64,000 nt of DNA from NCBI GenBank assembly GCA_964036295.1, contig OZ038467.1, positions 13,403,170-13,467,169 on the forward strand, written 5' to 3'. Both the position numbers and the translations under genes were made by a program. Positions 35,135-43,287 of the stretch are shown here, piece by piece; positions within the stretch are counted from its first letter, which is position 1, and every line of letters begins with the position of its first letter. The notes under the pieces were generated by a model that searched no databases, was not told the DNA's origin, and worked only from the letters and a program-made list of their open reading frames with translations. The stretch is from Plumapathes pennacea (Eukaryota > Cnidaria > Anthozoa > Antipatharia > Myriopathidae).

Positions 35135-35800
35135 TTAGTGACGATGGTTTGTGAAATAGTTGATTATGAACTTTTCATTTTTGATCATGTCTTTCATCGA
35201 TAATTTTCTGACAATTTCATAAAAACTCTTTCCGTTGTTCATTTCATTCATAAAGTACAAAACAAAATATCCACACAACACACTTTTCAAATGTTGATAC
35301 TGACTTGAGTTGTAAAAATATGGTAAATTCATGCTTTTTGAGAGTCGTAAAACACGCATTGGCGGTTTCATTCCAAATGAGTCGAAATATAGAATTTTGT
35401 CGTTTTTAATGATTAATAATACCCAATGAGTTCCTTGGCCGATTTGATCGTCTAGATTAATCACCCAAAATCCTTTTTTCATTTCACTTTTCATTTGGTC
35501 TTTTGAAATCACACCATTGAAGTTGCGAATCTTGAAATATCTTGCCCAGTTTTCTATATCGACGTTGCTTATTGGAATATCAACAAATTGTGGTTTTACA
35601 TTATTGACCCAAGCATTCGATAAACTGTGCGATCGAACTTTCGTTTTGTTTTTGGAGTGTAATAATCGTCGCCCATCATCAATCCCTTTCCTGAAGTTTT
35701 TTTTTTTCCTCCTCCACGAGGCCAATTTCCAATGAATGGAGGTGGTCTCGCGTATTGATATGGGAGAACTAATCCTCCGTCTTGAGTTGGTTTTGGCCAA
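35135..35800 (-). CDS. PRO: Adenain-like cysteine protease, frame without ATG
   Basis: Members of this family (C5, Ulp1-like fold) cleave capsid precursors in adenoviruses and are a core Polinton gene. Counted from 35800, the catalytic set is visible: His125 in GTHW, Asp140 in YFDSFG, Gln167 in NSSQ and Cys176 in LCGYF. The frame opens with TTG, not ATG, and the first Met lies at residue 103 inside the protease domain. No TATATATG motif precedes it. It overlaps the end of the 36471-35596 gene by about 205 nt, and both frames cross an 11-nt A run (minus strand, 35707-35697). Expression by frameshifting from the upstream gene, or an indel in that run, is therefore likely. Confidence 0.85.
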   Translation of the reverse strand: MAKTNSRRRISSPISIRETTSIHWKLASWRRKKKNFRKGIDDGRRLLHSKNKTKVRSHSLSNAWVNNVKPQFVDIPISNVDIENWARYFKIRNFNGVISKDQMKSEMKKGFWVINLDDQIGQGTHWVLLIIKNDKILYFDSFGMKPPMRVLRLSKSMNLPYFYNSSQYQHLKSVLCGYFVLYFMNEMNNGKSFYEIVRKLSMKDMIKNEKFIINYFTNHRH

Positions 35801-36471
35801 TATCGTCTTGGAGGAGGTCTGTGGTTGTACGATGGTCTATTTTGAAGACCACTTCCTGATGCTAATTCAGAAATGCCTTCTACAGCAGCTGGTAAAAGCA
35901 TTGATGCCAAAAGCGTACCTAAAAAACCACCGCTTTGTGTTTTGTTGAGCTTTAAAAATACTGGACTCATCATATTTAAACCACGCATTACGTCACTTCT
36001 TTGTTTGGTCGTTAAGTAATTGCTATAAGGTAATATTTTGTTTAACATACTTGGTTGAATGAAAAAACCACCATTTTGCATACCATTGCCTAAGATTTTG
36101 TCAGTTGCGTGGCTTCCTAAACTCGAAAGTGCGCCTGTTGCAAGTCCAGGCAAAACTTTTGAACCAACTTTTTTCGCGGCTGGGATTAATTTTGGAAGAA
36201 ATCTTGCGCCTAATTTAAATAATGAACGTCCAAAACCAGAACCAATTTTAGGAATTTGAGATCTGCTTATTTTTATATCAACTCCTTTTTCATCTCGCAT
36301 TGCTTTTTGGATTTTACCAATTTGTGTCTTTGTAAGCGCTAAGTTGTCACTTCCAGAAAGTTGATTTTTTGACAATCTTAGGGTAACTGCTGTTTTTTTT
36401 AGGATCGCATTCGCAAGAGTTCTTTTTTGACCTTCTGTAAGATTTACGCCATGTGAATGATAAGTCGTCAT
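35596..36471 (-). CDS. Minor virion protein with amphipathic Gly/Pro-rich region
   Basis: 291 residues starting in AACATATG. It has an N-terminal LTEGQKRTLANAI domain, then a basic-amphipathic stretch (FGRSLFKLGARFLPKLIPAAKKVGSK, described in part) and Gly/Ala-rich segments. A Pro-rich region (PPPRRYWPKP) and a GGGKKKTSGKG basic patch follow. Composition and position between the capsid and protease genes recall adenovirus-type minor core or membrane-active proteins, but I cannot assign a family. Its C-terminal 68 codons overlap the protease frame. Confidence 0.65.
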   Translation of the reverse strand: MTTYHSHGVNLTEGQKRTLANAILKKTAVTLRLSKNQLSGSDNLALTKTQIGKIQKAMRDEKGVDIKISRSQIPKIGSGFGRSLFKLGARFLPKLIPAAKKVGSKVLPGLATGALSSLGSHATDKILGNGMQNGGFFIQPSMLNKILPYSNYLTTKQRSDVMRGLNMMSPVFLKLNKTQSGGFLGTLLASMLLPAAVEGISELASGSGLQNRPSYNHRPPPRRYWPKPTQDGGLVLPYQYARPPPFIGNWPRGGGKKKTSGKGLMMGDDYYTPKTKRKFDRTVYRMLGSIM

Positions 36472-36524
36472 ATGTTATACGTTATATAAGCAGCACAACA
36501 ACACAAAGCTTCAATTACACACGT

Positions 36525-37880
36525 TTAGACACGCAATTTTGCCTTGCCTGAAGCTATATCGATACTCACGTCTTTTTCGTACAAGATTAGAGCGAAGAAC
36601 AAAATATCTGCATTTGGAGTGTCATTCAAAGTATATGAAAACGTTAATTTGGGCATCGCTGATTTTAACTCTGATTCTTGATTGCGAAGATCGAAATATA
36701 ACAATCCATACAAATCTTGAAACGTTTTTAAGTCAATGCTTGTACCGCTAAGGAAGTCGTTGAATGCTTTGTTGTACTGAAACACTTGTCGGAAAGTTTT
36801 GCTGATTTGTGTAGTTGGATTCATATCTATTTGCGGATAGAATTCTGAATTTCCAAGTTGAAGCTGCGCTTTCGTAAAAGTTCGAGCATTTGCCATATTG
36901 TAAGTGTTAAACACGAACATATTTTGAGTCTGATCGTTGAGTTTAGCGTTGTTTAAAGCCCAAATGAAAACATGTCTTGGTTTTGTAATTCCTGTATCAA
37001 CTCGCCACGTTCCAGATTGACTTCGAATTGGTTCTGAGCTTTCAATTTTCTCCATCAAGAATGTCCAAGTGCGTGGCTTCAAGTATTGGTCGACATACAT
37101 ATTCAAGCCTGTGGAGTTGAAAATAAGTTTGGGAACCCATAATCGCATCATTGTGACGACGTATCTTGCAACCTCACCACCTGCCCGAAATATAACATTG
37201 TCGTCGTTTTCAAGGTCTAAAGTAATGTTGATCAAACCATTGGGGGCTATCTGGCGTTTGAAACTCTCAAAGAATGCGTATCGATTGAGTGGTATTACTA
37301 CGTTATTTGATGCGCCCCCCTGAAGCAAAGTTTTGCGTTTTGAGAATCCTGCATTGTAATTAGGATTTTTAGAATCGATCATAAGACCTGCCTCGTCAGC
37401 ATTATTCGCAGCATTTCTTCGGTGAGTGACTGATCGATATAAATATTCTGCCGAGCTAGCATGTGTTGAAGTGTCGAGGTAGTGGAAGGTTGTGGGAGCC
37501 ACTTTTTTGCTATATTCGTCACTGTAATCAAGCAAATTTTTTACATTAACCCCCATATTGCAGCGTGGAATTGTTACTAAATCGTCACCTGAAAAAGAAA
37601 TATTTATTTTTGAAACAACACTATGCGAGGAATTTATTATACCAACTTCAGTATCTGCCGCGAATCCTCCACCACCGTCTTTTTGGTCAACGTAAAAGTC
37701 CACTTCAATATAAGCATTGTACCAATCAAAAGGAAAACTATCACCACTTGAATCAACACTGAATTTATAGCCATTCTTTGCTTGAAATTGACCATTGGCA
37801 GGCAATCTTATCACGTTCTGAAGCTCAAATGGAAAGTATTCATAGCGTTTTAAAACGTCAGGAGACCTAAAATTAGCCAT
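36525..37880 (-). CDS. PY: Major capsid protein, double jelly-roll type
   Basis: 451 residues starting in TATTATATATG with TGTAAC further upstream. It is beta-rich throughout, with family-like segments PFDWYNAYIEVDF (about 50-62), IPLNRYAFFESFK and APNGLINITLDLENDD (middle), an MRLWVPKLIF strand and a C-terminal TFSYTLNDTPNADILF. The gene order around it (penton-like gene, basic minor protein, this gene, protease) matches the Polinton morphogenesis module. The assignment rests on length, position and motif recall; a structure prediction should show two stacked jelly rolls. Confidence 0.8.
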   Translation of the reverse strand: MANFRSPDVLKRYEYFPFELQNVIRLPANGQFQAKNGYKFSVDSSGDSFPFDWYNAYIEVDFYVDQKDGGGGFAADTEVGIINSSHSVVSKINISFSGDDLVTIPRCNMGVNVKNLLDYSDEYSKKVAPTTFHYLDTSTHASSAEYLYRSVTHRRNAANNADEAGLMIDSKNPNYNAGFSKRKTLLQGGASNNVVIPLNRYAFFESFKRQIAPNGLINITLDLENDDNVIFRAGGEVARYVVTMMRLWVPKLIFNSTGLNMYVDQYLKPRTWTFLMEKIESSEPIRSQSGTWRVDTGITKPRHVFIWALNNAKLNDQTQNMFVFNTYNMANARTFTKAQLQLGNSEFYPQIDMNPTTQISKTFRQVFQYNKAFNDFLSGTSIDLKTFQDLYGLLYFDLRNQESELKSAMPKLTFSYTLNDTPNADILFFALILYEKDVSIDIASGKAKLRV

Positions 37881-37906
37881 ATATAATATTGTTTACATAA
37901 GCAACG

Positions 37907-38320
37907 TTACATGTTCAATATTTCATCAAATTGTGAAGATATAGTGTTTGTGGATTTTGAAGGATTTTGATTGGATGACGATTTTTGTAATTCTTTGACG
38001 ATTTGATCGCCTTTTGTGTTTGTCGTTTCAATTAATGGTTTAGTTTCCTCTTTTTTTGTTTCTTGTGAAGGTTTTGGTTGTTTTTTCGATTTGCTTCCAA
38101 ATTTTTTATCTAGTTTGTCCGCTGCGATGTCTCCCATTTTTGAACCAATCCGTTCACTCGATTTTGTGACTGCTGCACTTAGTGCCTTCTTTCCAATTTC
38201 TTGCGCTGCTTTGCCAGTCATTTTTGCAAAAACCTTTGAAGCAACGTCCATAAATCCTGCACCATGTTCTTCTTCATCCCAAATGTGATCACCAAATTCA
38301 TCACGTTCGCGTCTACTCAT
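37907..38320 (-). CDS. Small basic/amphipathic virion protein
   Basis: 137 residues from the ATG at 38320, which lies in TTATATATG; an upstream extension lacks a plausible ATG context. It has an acidic N terminus (RDEFGDHIWDEEEHGAGF), an Ala/Lys helix with periodic Gly (KMTGKAAQEIGKKALSAA, IGSKMGDIAADKLDKKFG), and a disordered Lys/Ser/Thr tail. It lies between the major and minor capsid genes, as do minor virion components in other Polintons. Function unknown. Confidence 0.6.
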   Translation of the reverse strand: MSRRERDEFGDHIWDEEEHGAGFMDVASKVFAKMTGKAAQEIGKKALSAAVTKSSERIGSKMGDIAADKLDKKFGSKSKKQPKPSQETKKEETKPLIETTNTKGDQIVKELQKSSSNQNPSKSTNTISSQFDEILNM

Positions 38321-38365
38321 ATATAATAAACTACACAAACATTGAACTTCAAACATTTGATCGTT

Positions 38366-39127
38366 TCATCTTGGAACGCTTCTCAGCAGTAAATTAAGGT
38401 TGATGGGTAAGTTGTTCAGGTTAACAGGTCTTCCAAGTGTATCTGTAAGGTAAATATGTATTTCCTTTATCGTCGTTGTATTTAATTTATTGAACGACAA
38501 GTGGGTTGGCTCTTGATGAAATGGGAAAGTCAAAGGCAAATTATCAACATTGACGAAAAAGAGGACATCACCATGGCCTCCCGAATCAATCGTGTTTGAG
38601 AGGATGTTTGAGCGCACAAGTATTGCATCCACAGAGCGCGTAATGTCAGGAATGATGTCAGAGAAACTTGTGGCTGTTAAAATTCTTTGGTTAAAACCTA
38701 CTAACAAATGAAACTCACCTTCAGACAAATCCACTTGATACTGATCTTCGAGTGTAAATAAACATTGGAAGACTGCCTTGTCAAAGCTTAATTGAATTCC
38801 TGCTTTATCCTTATCTATAGCATCGCCGTTGCCACGAATGGTATAATCTATATAATCATTGAGGTCGCGATAACTATAATTTCCATTTGGGAACCTTATC
38901 TCTTTCCAATTTGCGCCATTGTCTTTGGAGTATTTTATGATATGATTGTTATATTGCGAACTCAAATTATACCATGAATAACTCATATCAAGGATTCGAA
39001 GTGCAATTAGGTGATCCATATTTTCTTGAAGACGAATTGGGTCGCCAAATCTTACCACAAAATCGTGACTTTTTCCAATACCATCTACTGATTGAATTGT
39101 GATCGGAGTATCGTAGTTTTCACTCAT
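38366..39127 (-). CDS. PX: Minor capsid (penton-like) protein, single jelly-roll type
   Basis: 253 residues starting in TAATATATG. Characteristic stretches are MDHLIALRILDMSYSWYN, FPNGNYSYRDLNDYI, YQVDLSEGEFHLLVGF, a DVLFFVNVDNLPLTFPF strand, and the C-terminal TDTLGRPVNLNNLPINL. These match the conserved minor capsid protein of cnidarian Polintons as I recall it; the single jelly-roll fold is known for the family. It probably forms the five-fold vertex. Confidence 0.8.
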   Translation of the reverse strand: MSENYDTPITIQSVDGIGKSHDFVVRFGDPIRLQENMDHLIALRILDMSYSWYNLSSQYNNHIIKYSKDNGANWKEIRFPNGNYSYRDLNDYIDYTIRGNGDAIDKDKAGIQLSFDKAVFQCLFTLEDQYQVDLSEGEFHLLVGFNQRILTATSFSDIIPDITRSVDAILVRSNILSNTIDSGGHGDVLFFVNVDNLPLTFPFHQEPTHLSFNKLNTTTIKEIHIYLTDTLGRPVNLNNLPINLNLLLRSVPR

Positions 39128-39137
39128 ATATTATACC

Positions 39138-40202
39138 TTACATTAAAAATTTATTGACATAAGCGTCGTGTTGCTCTTTCGTTATTTCGTCACTTTTATG
39201 AAGGTGATCGATGATTTGCCAAATTTCATTTCTTATCTGAAGGTTATTATTGCCTGCTTGACGAGTACCAGTTAGCAACTTTAATCTATTAATCAGCTGT
39301 TCAGGCTTCGTGTAATAAACGTTCCCAGCCCCAAGTTTTGATTTTCCCGAACTGCGATGAATTGGAATTCCAGACAGCAAATTCAAATCGTTGAACACTT
39401 GCAAAGCATTAGAACTGTAACGTTTTTTTGGATCAAATCTTTTCGTCAATAAATCGATTAAACTTTTGTCAGCCCTGTTTTCATATATTCGTCGTCCATT
39501 TTTTGTTGCTTCAACTATCATTTCATTCATCAGACGAGGCACATTTATCAATAAATTGCCATAAACTCCTCCTCTACTCACCTTATAAGCGTTTCTTTTT
39601 TTTTGTTTATAGTTTCGTGTTCCAGAACCAGTAGTTGTGTGTGATTTTTTTGGCAGAACACCCTTTTGTCTTAAATGTTGTTTTATTGCGATAATAACAC
39701 GCAACACATCCGACAATTTTGTGAGCGCTAAAATTTGAAAGGTTTTTTGTTTACTGTTTTTTTGTTTCTTCTTTGTTTTTATCGTGTTCAAAACACCTTC
39801 GCGCATTTGCATTAATTCTTCAACGGATAAATTGTTCGACTTTGCGACATTTACGCCAATAGCCATCAAATATTCAAGTTCCTCAGGCATAAACATTTCC
39901 AAAAAATTGTTCATATCGACGTCAAGATTTTTATTCATTCTCTCGATGATTGCCTCTTGATTTTCTCCTAACTTGCCAATCAATGCATCCTGACGTTCGT
40001 CGATTTCTTTTTTGTCTTCACCATGCAACTCTCTTTGAACTTTTTCTTGCATTCGAACAAGAGGTTTGAAAGTTTGTTCTCCAAAAATATCTCTATCAAT
40101 TGCACGATTACGTTCAGCACTGATCTCATCTGAAATTTTGTTCACGATGTCGTGGCTCTTTTTTTCATTCAAAGCCAAACGTCTTATTTCTTCGATTTCC
40201 AT
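39138..40202 (-). CDS. Conserved Polinton core protein of unknown function
   Basis: 354 residues from the ATG at 40202 (context TGTTATATGG, TGTAAC upstream). The N-terminal half is charged and helical. The C-terminal half contains the strongly patterned stretch YGNLLINVPRL...DKSLIDLLTKRFDPKKRYS, then VFNDLNLLSGIPIHRSSGKSK and AGNNNLQIRNEIWQIIDHL. I recall this second half as a conserved hallmark of cnidarian Polinton-like elements. It is the first gene of the minus-strand virion block and diverges from the ATPase gene across 84 bp. Confidence 0.7.
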   Translation of the reverse strand: MEIEEIRRLALNEKKSHDIVNKISDEISAERNRAIDRDIFGEQTFKPLVRMQEKVQRELHGEDKKEIDERQDALIGKLGENQEAIIERMNKNLDVDMNNFLEMFMPEELEYLMAIGVNVAKSNNLSVEELMQMREGVLNTIKTKKKQKNSKQKTFQILALTKLSDVLRVIIAIKQHLRQKGVLPKKSHTTTGSGTRNYKQKKRNAYKVSRGGVYGNLLINVPRLMNEMIVEATKNGRRIYENRADKSLIDLLTKRFDPKKRYSSNALQVFNDLNLLSGIPIHRSSGKSKLGAGNVYYTKPEQLINRLKLLTGTRQAGNNNLQIRNEIWQIIDHLHKSDEITKEQHDAYVNKFLM

Positions 40203-40286
40203 ATAACATAAGTTACATAACACAATTATTCACACACTTAAGCCCGCAAATTACACTTAACTTCAACTTGTGTAACTTAATGTATA
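40203..40286. promoter_or_regulatory. Bidirectional promoter region between virion and replication blocks
   Basis: Leftward, TATGTAACTTATGTTATATGG leads into the 40202 start (motif described in part). Rightward, TGTGTAACTTAATGTATAATG leads into the ATPase start at 40287. Both directions show TGTAACTTA 12-16 nt before a TATA-ATG. Confidence 0.6.
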
Positions 40287-40925
40287 ATGAAAATATTCAA
40301 CTATGATGTAAAAGACGACCCAACTAATTTTAAACAAAGACAAGGATGTGAATTTATGCCAAAACAATTGTTCCGTTTATTGATATGTGGAAGTTCTGGA
40401 TCTGGAAAAACCAATTTGCTATTAAATTTGATCCTACGATTGTTATATTTCGACTCAATACATCTTTACGCAAAAAATTTGGATCAATCAAAATATAAAA
40501 AATTGATGGATATATTTCAACCAATTTCGAAAAAGGTTGGTTACGACGTCATTAAAAAGTCAAATGATGAAATTACACCCGTCGACGAAATTGATGTAAA
40601 CTCCCAAAAATTAGTCATTTTCGACGATTTTGTATGCGACAAGAATCAAGATCGCATTATTGACTACTTTTTACAAGCTAGACACAAAAACGCAAGCGTT
40701 ATTTACTTATCACAATCATTTTTCATGTGTCCAAAAAATATAAGATTGAATTGCAGTCATTTTTGTATTTATAATTTTCCATCAACAAATGAAGTAAACA
40801 TGATTTCTCGAGAAACTGGAATTTCTAAAGATCAATATAAAAAGTGCACAAGTGGTCAATACGACTTTGCTTACATCGACAAAGTCAAAAAAACATGCAA
40901 AAAAAACTTTAACGAGGTTGTCTAA
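40287..40925 (+). CDS. ATP: Genome-packaging ATPase (FtsK/HerA, A32-like)
   Basis: 212 residues. Walker A GSSGSGKT is at 35-42 and Walker B LVIFDD at 109-114. A YLSQSFF sensor-like segment lies near 150, followed by a RNxxxNxxxF-like stretch. This is the Polinton packaging ATPase that pumps DNA into the capsid (family knowledge). The frame is intact. The start at 40287 follows TGTAACTTAATGTATA. The next gene begins 13 nt after its stop. Confidence 0.93.
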   Translation: MKIFNYDVKDDPTNFKQRQGCEFMPKQLFRLLICGSSGSGKTNLLLNLILRLLYFDSIHLYAKNLDQSKYKKLMDIFQPISKKVGYDVIKKSNDEITPVDEIDVNSQKLVIFDDFVCDKNQDRIIDYFLQARHKNASVIYLSQSFFMCPKNIRLNCSHFCIYNFPSTNEVNMISRETGISKDQYKKCTSGQYDFAYIDKVKKTCKKNFNEVV

Positions 40926-40938
40926 CGTATGTATATAT

Positions 40939-41295
40939 ATGTTAAGCTATTGCGTAAAGGAGAGAAAAGAAACTCAATGTCAGGATGGAAGTGAACAATA
41001 TATCACAGCAAAAAATGGCAGAAAAATGATGAAATGTATCTGTGCATCTTGTGGAGCAACTAAAAGTCGCTTCGTGAAGGCCACCGGAAATCAAAGTGGT
41101 GGAATTGGATGGGGTGATGCTCTATTTCACGCGAGCGCACAAGCGGCCAAAAAAATGTTGAAGCAAGGTTCCAAACAAGCTCTACAAAGTGACTACCTGC
41201 GTGATTTTGCTAAAACCAAAGCTAAAAAATATGTTGGAAGTTTGATTAATCGTGAAGTTGATGATATTACACAAAGACTTGCCAATAGATTGTAG
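40939..41295 (+). CDS. Small CxxC zinc-ribbon protein, copy 1 (DUF5679-like)
   Basis: 118 residues from the ATG at 40939 in TATATATATG; a longer open frame from 40852 overlaps the ATPase gene and is not used. The start MLSYCVKER, a second CxxC (CASCG) and the KSRFVKATG stretch match the small CxxC proteins of Polintons (DUF5679 type, as I recall). A Gly-rich linker and an Ala/Lys helix follow. The first CxxC is degenerate (only C5 remains), so zinc binding may be weakened. Confidence 0.7.
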   Translation: MLSYCVKERKETQCQDGSEQYITAKNGRKMMKCICASCGATKSRFVKATGNQSGGIGWGDALFHASAQAAKKMLKQGSKQALQSDYLRDFAKTKAKKYVGSLINREVDDITQRLANRL

Positions 41296-41342
41296 ACCAA
41301 TAGTCGCTCAAAAACTCGCCACTTTAATCTAAACAATAATAT

Positions 41343-41576
41343 ATGTTAAGTTACTGTGTGAAGTGTAAATCTAAAACTCAAGGTCACGACGAAAATATAA
41401 AAATGACAAAGAATGGTAAAAAAATGATTAGCTCGCGATGTGTGATTTGTAATGGCAAGAAAAGTTGCTTTGTAAGCACACAGGAAGGCGGAAAATTCGA
41501 TATTCATGCAGCCATTGGTAAATTACCCAAAAAAAAGTCAGGATGGACTCCAGGAAGTTATAAATATATGGGCTGA
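41343..41576 (+). CDS. Small CxxC zinc-ribbon protein, copy 2, stopped by TGA
   Basis: 77 residues from the ATG at 41343 (AATATATG). It keeps both Cys pairs: YCVKC at the start and CVICNG near residue 38, with the same KSCFV end as copy 1. The frame continues open after the TGA at 41574-41576 into a phospholipase A2-like region, so in relatives the two parts are probably one protein; here they are separated by the stop. Confidence 0.75.
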   Translation: MLSYCVKCKSKTQGHDENIKMTKNGKKMISSRCVICNGKKSCFVSTQEGGKFDIHAAIGKLPKKKSGWTPGSYKYMG

Positions 41577-41876
41577 TGCATTCGTATCACCCCTTATAAC
41601 CCACTTTCTGAGCAACTTGAATATGACAAAACTACTGGAGAAGTGACAAAATGGCATGTACAACCATATAATAAAATCGACGAGATTGCTGCATATCATG
41701 ATATTTGTTACGACAGAGGAATAAATAAGCATGATTGCGACAAAAAAATGGTTGAAGAAATTGATGAATTGCCCTACAAAGACGTACCAAAGTGGGGAAT
41801 GATAGCACGTGCAATAATTGACAAAAAAAGAAAATTTGGACTTGGAAATGTGTCAAAAAACGGAAAACGGCGTTGA
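41577..41876 (+). pseudogene. Phospholipase A2-like segment downstream of in-frame TGA
   Basis: In the same frame as 41343-41576 and directly after its TGA, the sequence encodes a PYNPL calcium-loop-like start, a central AYHDICYD with the His-Asp pair of group-XII/parvovirus-type PLA2 domains, a CD pair and a basic tail; stop TGA 41874-41876. Such domains help virions cross membranes. Relative to the usual domain, the stop and a few extra codons fall exactly in the calcium-loop region. The only internal ATG (41643) leaves out that loop. There is no promoter motif of its own. It may be a broken gene or a read-through product. Confidence 0.65.
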
Positions 41877-42847
41877 GTGACGATTGGGCTCAACAATTGG
41901 CCGATGAACTTCATAAACCAATCAAGCGAAATTTTTTGAAGCGAAAAGTGATTGTGAATTACGCCGACGAAATATGGGCTGCAGATTTAGTCGACATGCA
42001 AAAATTAAGCAAGTGGAATAAAGGTTATAAGTATCTATTGATGGTAATTGACGTTTTCTCAAAGTATGGATGGATTCGACCTCTTAAAAACAAGAAAGGC
42101 GAAACTGTTACAACCGCATTCAAATCCATTTTAAATGAGGGTAGAAAGCCAAAGTTTTTGTGGACTGATAAGGGCTCTGAGTTTTACAATCAGCGTTTCA
42201 AAGAGTTGTTGAAGAAGCATAACATCACCTTGTACTCAACCGAAAACGAAGAAAAGTCGCCTGTCGTCGAAAGATGGAATCGCACAATGAAAAATAAAAT
42301 GTGGAAACAATTCACGGCACAAGGTGACACGCGATATGTAAATTTGCTTTCGAAACTTGTCCACGAATACAACAATACGATTCACTCATCCATAAAATTA
42401 ACACCTGTTGAAGCAAGCAAAGAAAAGAACAAAAACACTGTCTTTACAAATTTATTTGACGAAAAAAGACTAATGCAACCTCCTAAGCCAAAATTTAAAA
42501 TTGGAGACAAAGTTCGAATTTCTAAATACAAACGAAAAACTTTCGACAAAGGATATGAGCCTAATTGGACTGAAGAAATTTTCAAAATTAGTGGCGTCTC
42601 ATTTACAAACCCAATCACTTACAAAATAAAAGATTTAAATAACAATGAAATAAAAGGAAAATTTTATGAAGCGGAACTTCAAAAGACTAAACAAGACGTG
42701 TTCAGAATAGAACGCATCGTGAGAAAAAACAAGGATCAAGCACTTATAAAATGGATGGGTTACAGAGGCGATTTCAACTCTTGGATACCACTTGGCGACT
42801 TGAAAAACGTCTTGAAAAAGTCTCACGGCGTGAGACAAACCAACTAA
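41873..42847 (+). CDS. INT: Retroviral-type integrase with C-terminal chromodomain
   Basis: 324 residues counted from TTG at 41873. The catalytic triad is visible: Asp38 (WAADL), Asp99 (WTDKG) and Glu133 (VVERW), with D-to-E spacing close to the DD35E rule. A zinc-binding HHCC domain is absent from this frame. An SH3-like region (FKIGDKVRISKYKR, about 200-215) precedes a chromodomain at about 275-316 (RIERIV..ALIKWMGY..FNSWIPL). There is no ATG before the first catalytic Asp (next Met is 42), no promoter motif, and the start overlaps the upstream stop as TTGA. The start codon may have been lost, or translation may use TTG, coupling or frameshifting. Confidence 0.88.
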   Translation: MSDDWAQQLADELHKPIKRNFLKRKVIVNYADEIWAADLVDMQKLSKWNKGYKYLLMVIDVFSKYGWIRPLKNKKGETVTTAFKSILNEGRKPKFLWTDKGSEFYNQRFKELLKKHNITLYSTENEEKSPVVERWNRTMKNKMWKQFTAQGDTRYVNLLSKLVHEYNNTIHSSIKLTPVEASKEKNKNTVFTNLFDEKRLMQPPKPKFKIGDKVRISKYKRKTFDKGYEPNWTEEIFKISGVSFTNPITYKIKDLNNNEIKGKFYEAELQKTKQDVFRIERIVRKNKDQALIKWMGYRGDFNSWIPLGDLKNVLKKSHGVRQTN

Positions 42848-42947
42848 AAGCTATTTCAAAAATTTCTTACAAGACGTGTCTCATGCCATGAGACAACACG
42901 TGCGTTTGTGAAATTATTTAAAAGTATATAGTAATAGTATAATTATA

Positions 42948-43253
42948 ATGCCAAGACCAAGAATTTACGATGATGAAGAAAGATATCGTAAAATGAGAGA
43001 AAGTAAAAATAAATATATGAGGGAAACAAACTGGAAATGTCATTGTTGTGAAATTGAAATTCCATACAATCAAAAAACAAATCATTGTCGCACAAAAAAA
43101 CATCAAAAAGTTTCAAAAAAAATTGCCAACACGCTCGGCATCATTCTAAAAAATGAAAATTATGATGAGCAGACACGCGAATCGTTAGAAAATGCAATAA
43201 GTAGTGTAAAACGAGATATCAAAACAAAACCGCTTAAAGAAGTGCGTTTATAA
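42948..43253 (+). CDS. Small zinc-finger protein
   Basis: 101 residues starting in TATAATTATAATG. A basic N-terminal helix (EERYRKMRESKNKYM) is followed by a C2H2-like finger, WKCHCCEIEIPYNQKTNHCRTKKH, with CxxC at 31-34 and the His pair at 47 and 53. Its tail is helical and charged. Small proteins of this layout sit next to the polymerase gene in cnidarian Polintons; a nucleic-acid-binding role is inferred. Confidence 0.7.
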   Translation: MPRPRIYDDEERYRKMRESKNKYMRETNWKCHCCEIEIPYNQKTNHCRTKKHQKVSKKIANTLGIILKNENYDEQTRESLENAISSVKRDIKTKPLKEVRL

Positions 43254-43287
43254 TAGGATTATAATATATATAGTTTAATATATATAG

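Noticed and set aside
32509..36259. Plus-strand frames of 60-120 residues opposite the virion genes
   Set aside because: Antisense shadows of the fibre, capsid and minor virion genes; none has the promoter-like motif at its start.
40852..40938. N-terminal extension of the first CxxC protein
   Set aside because: It overlaps the ATPase gene out of frame; the ATG at 40939 carries the promoter-like motif and matches the sister gene's start.
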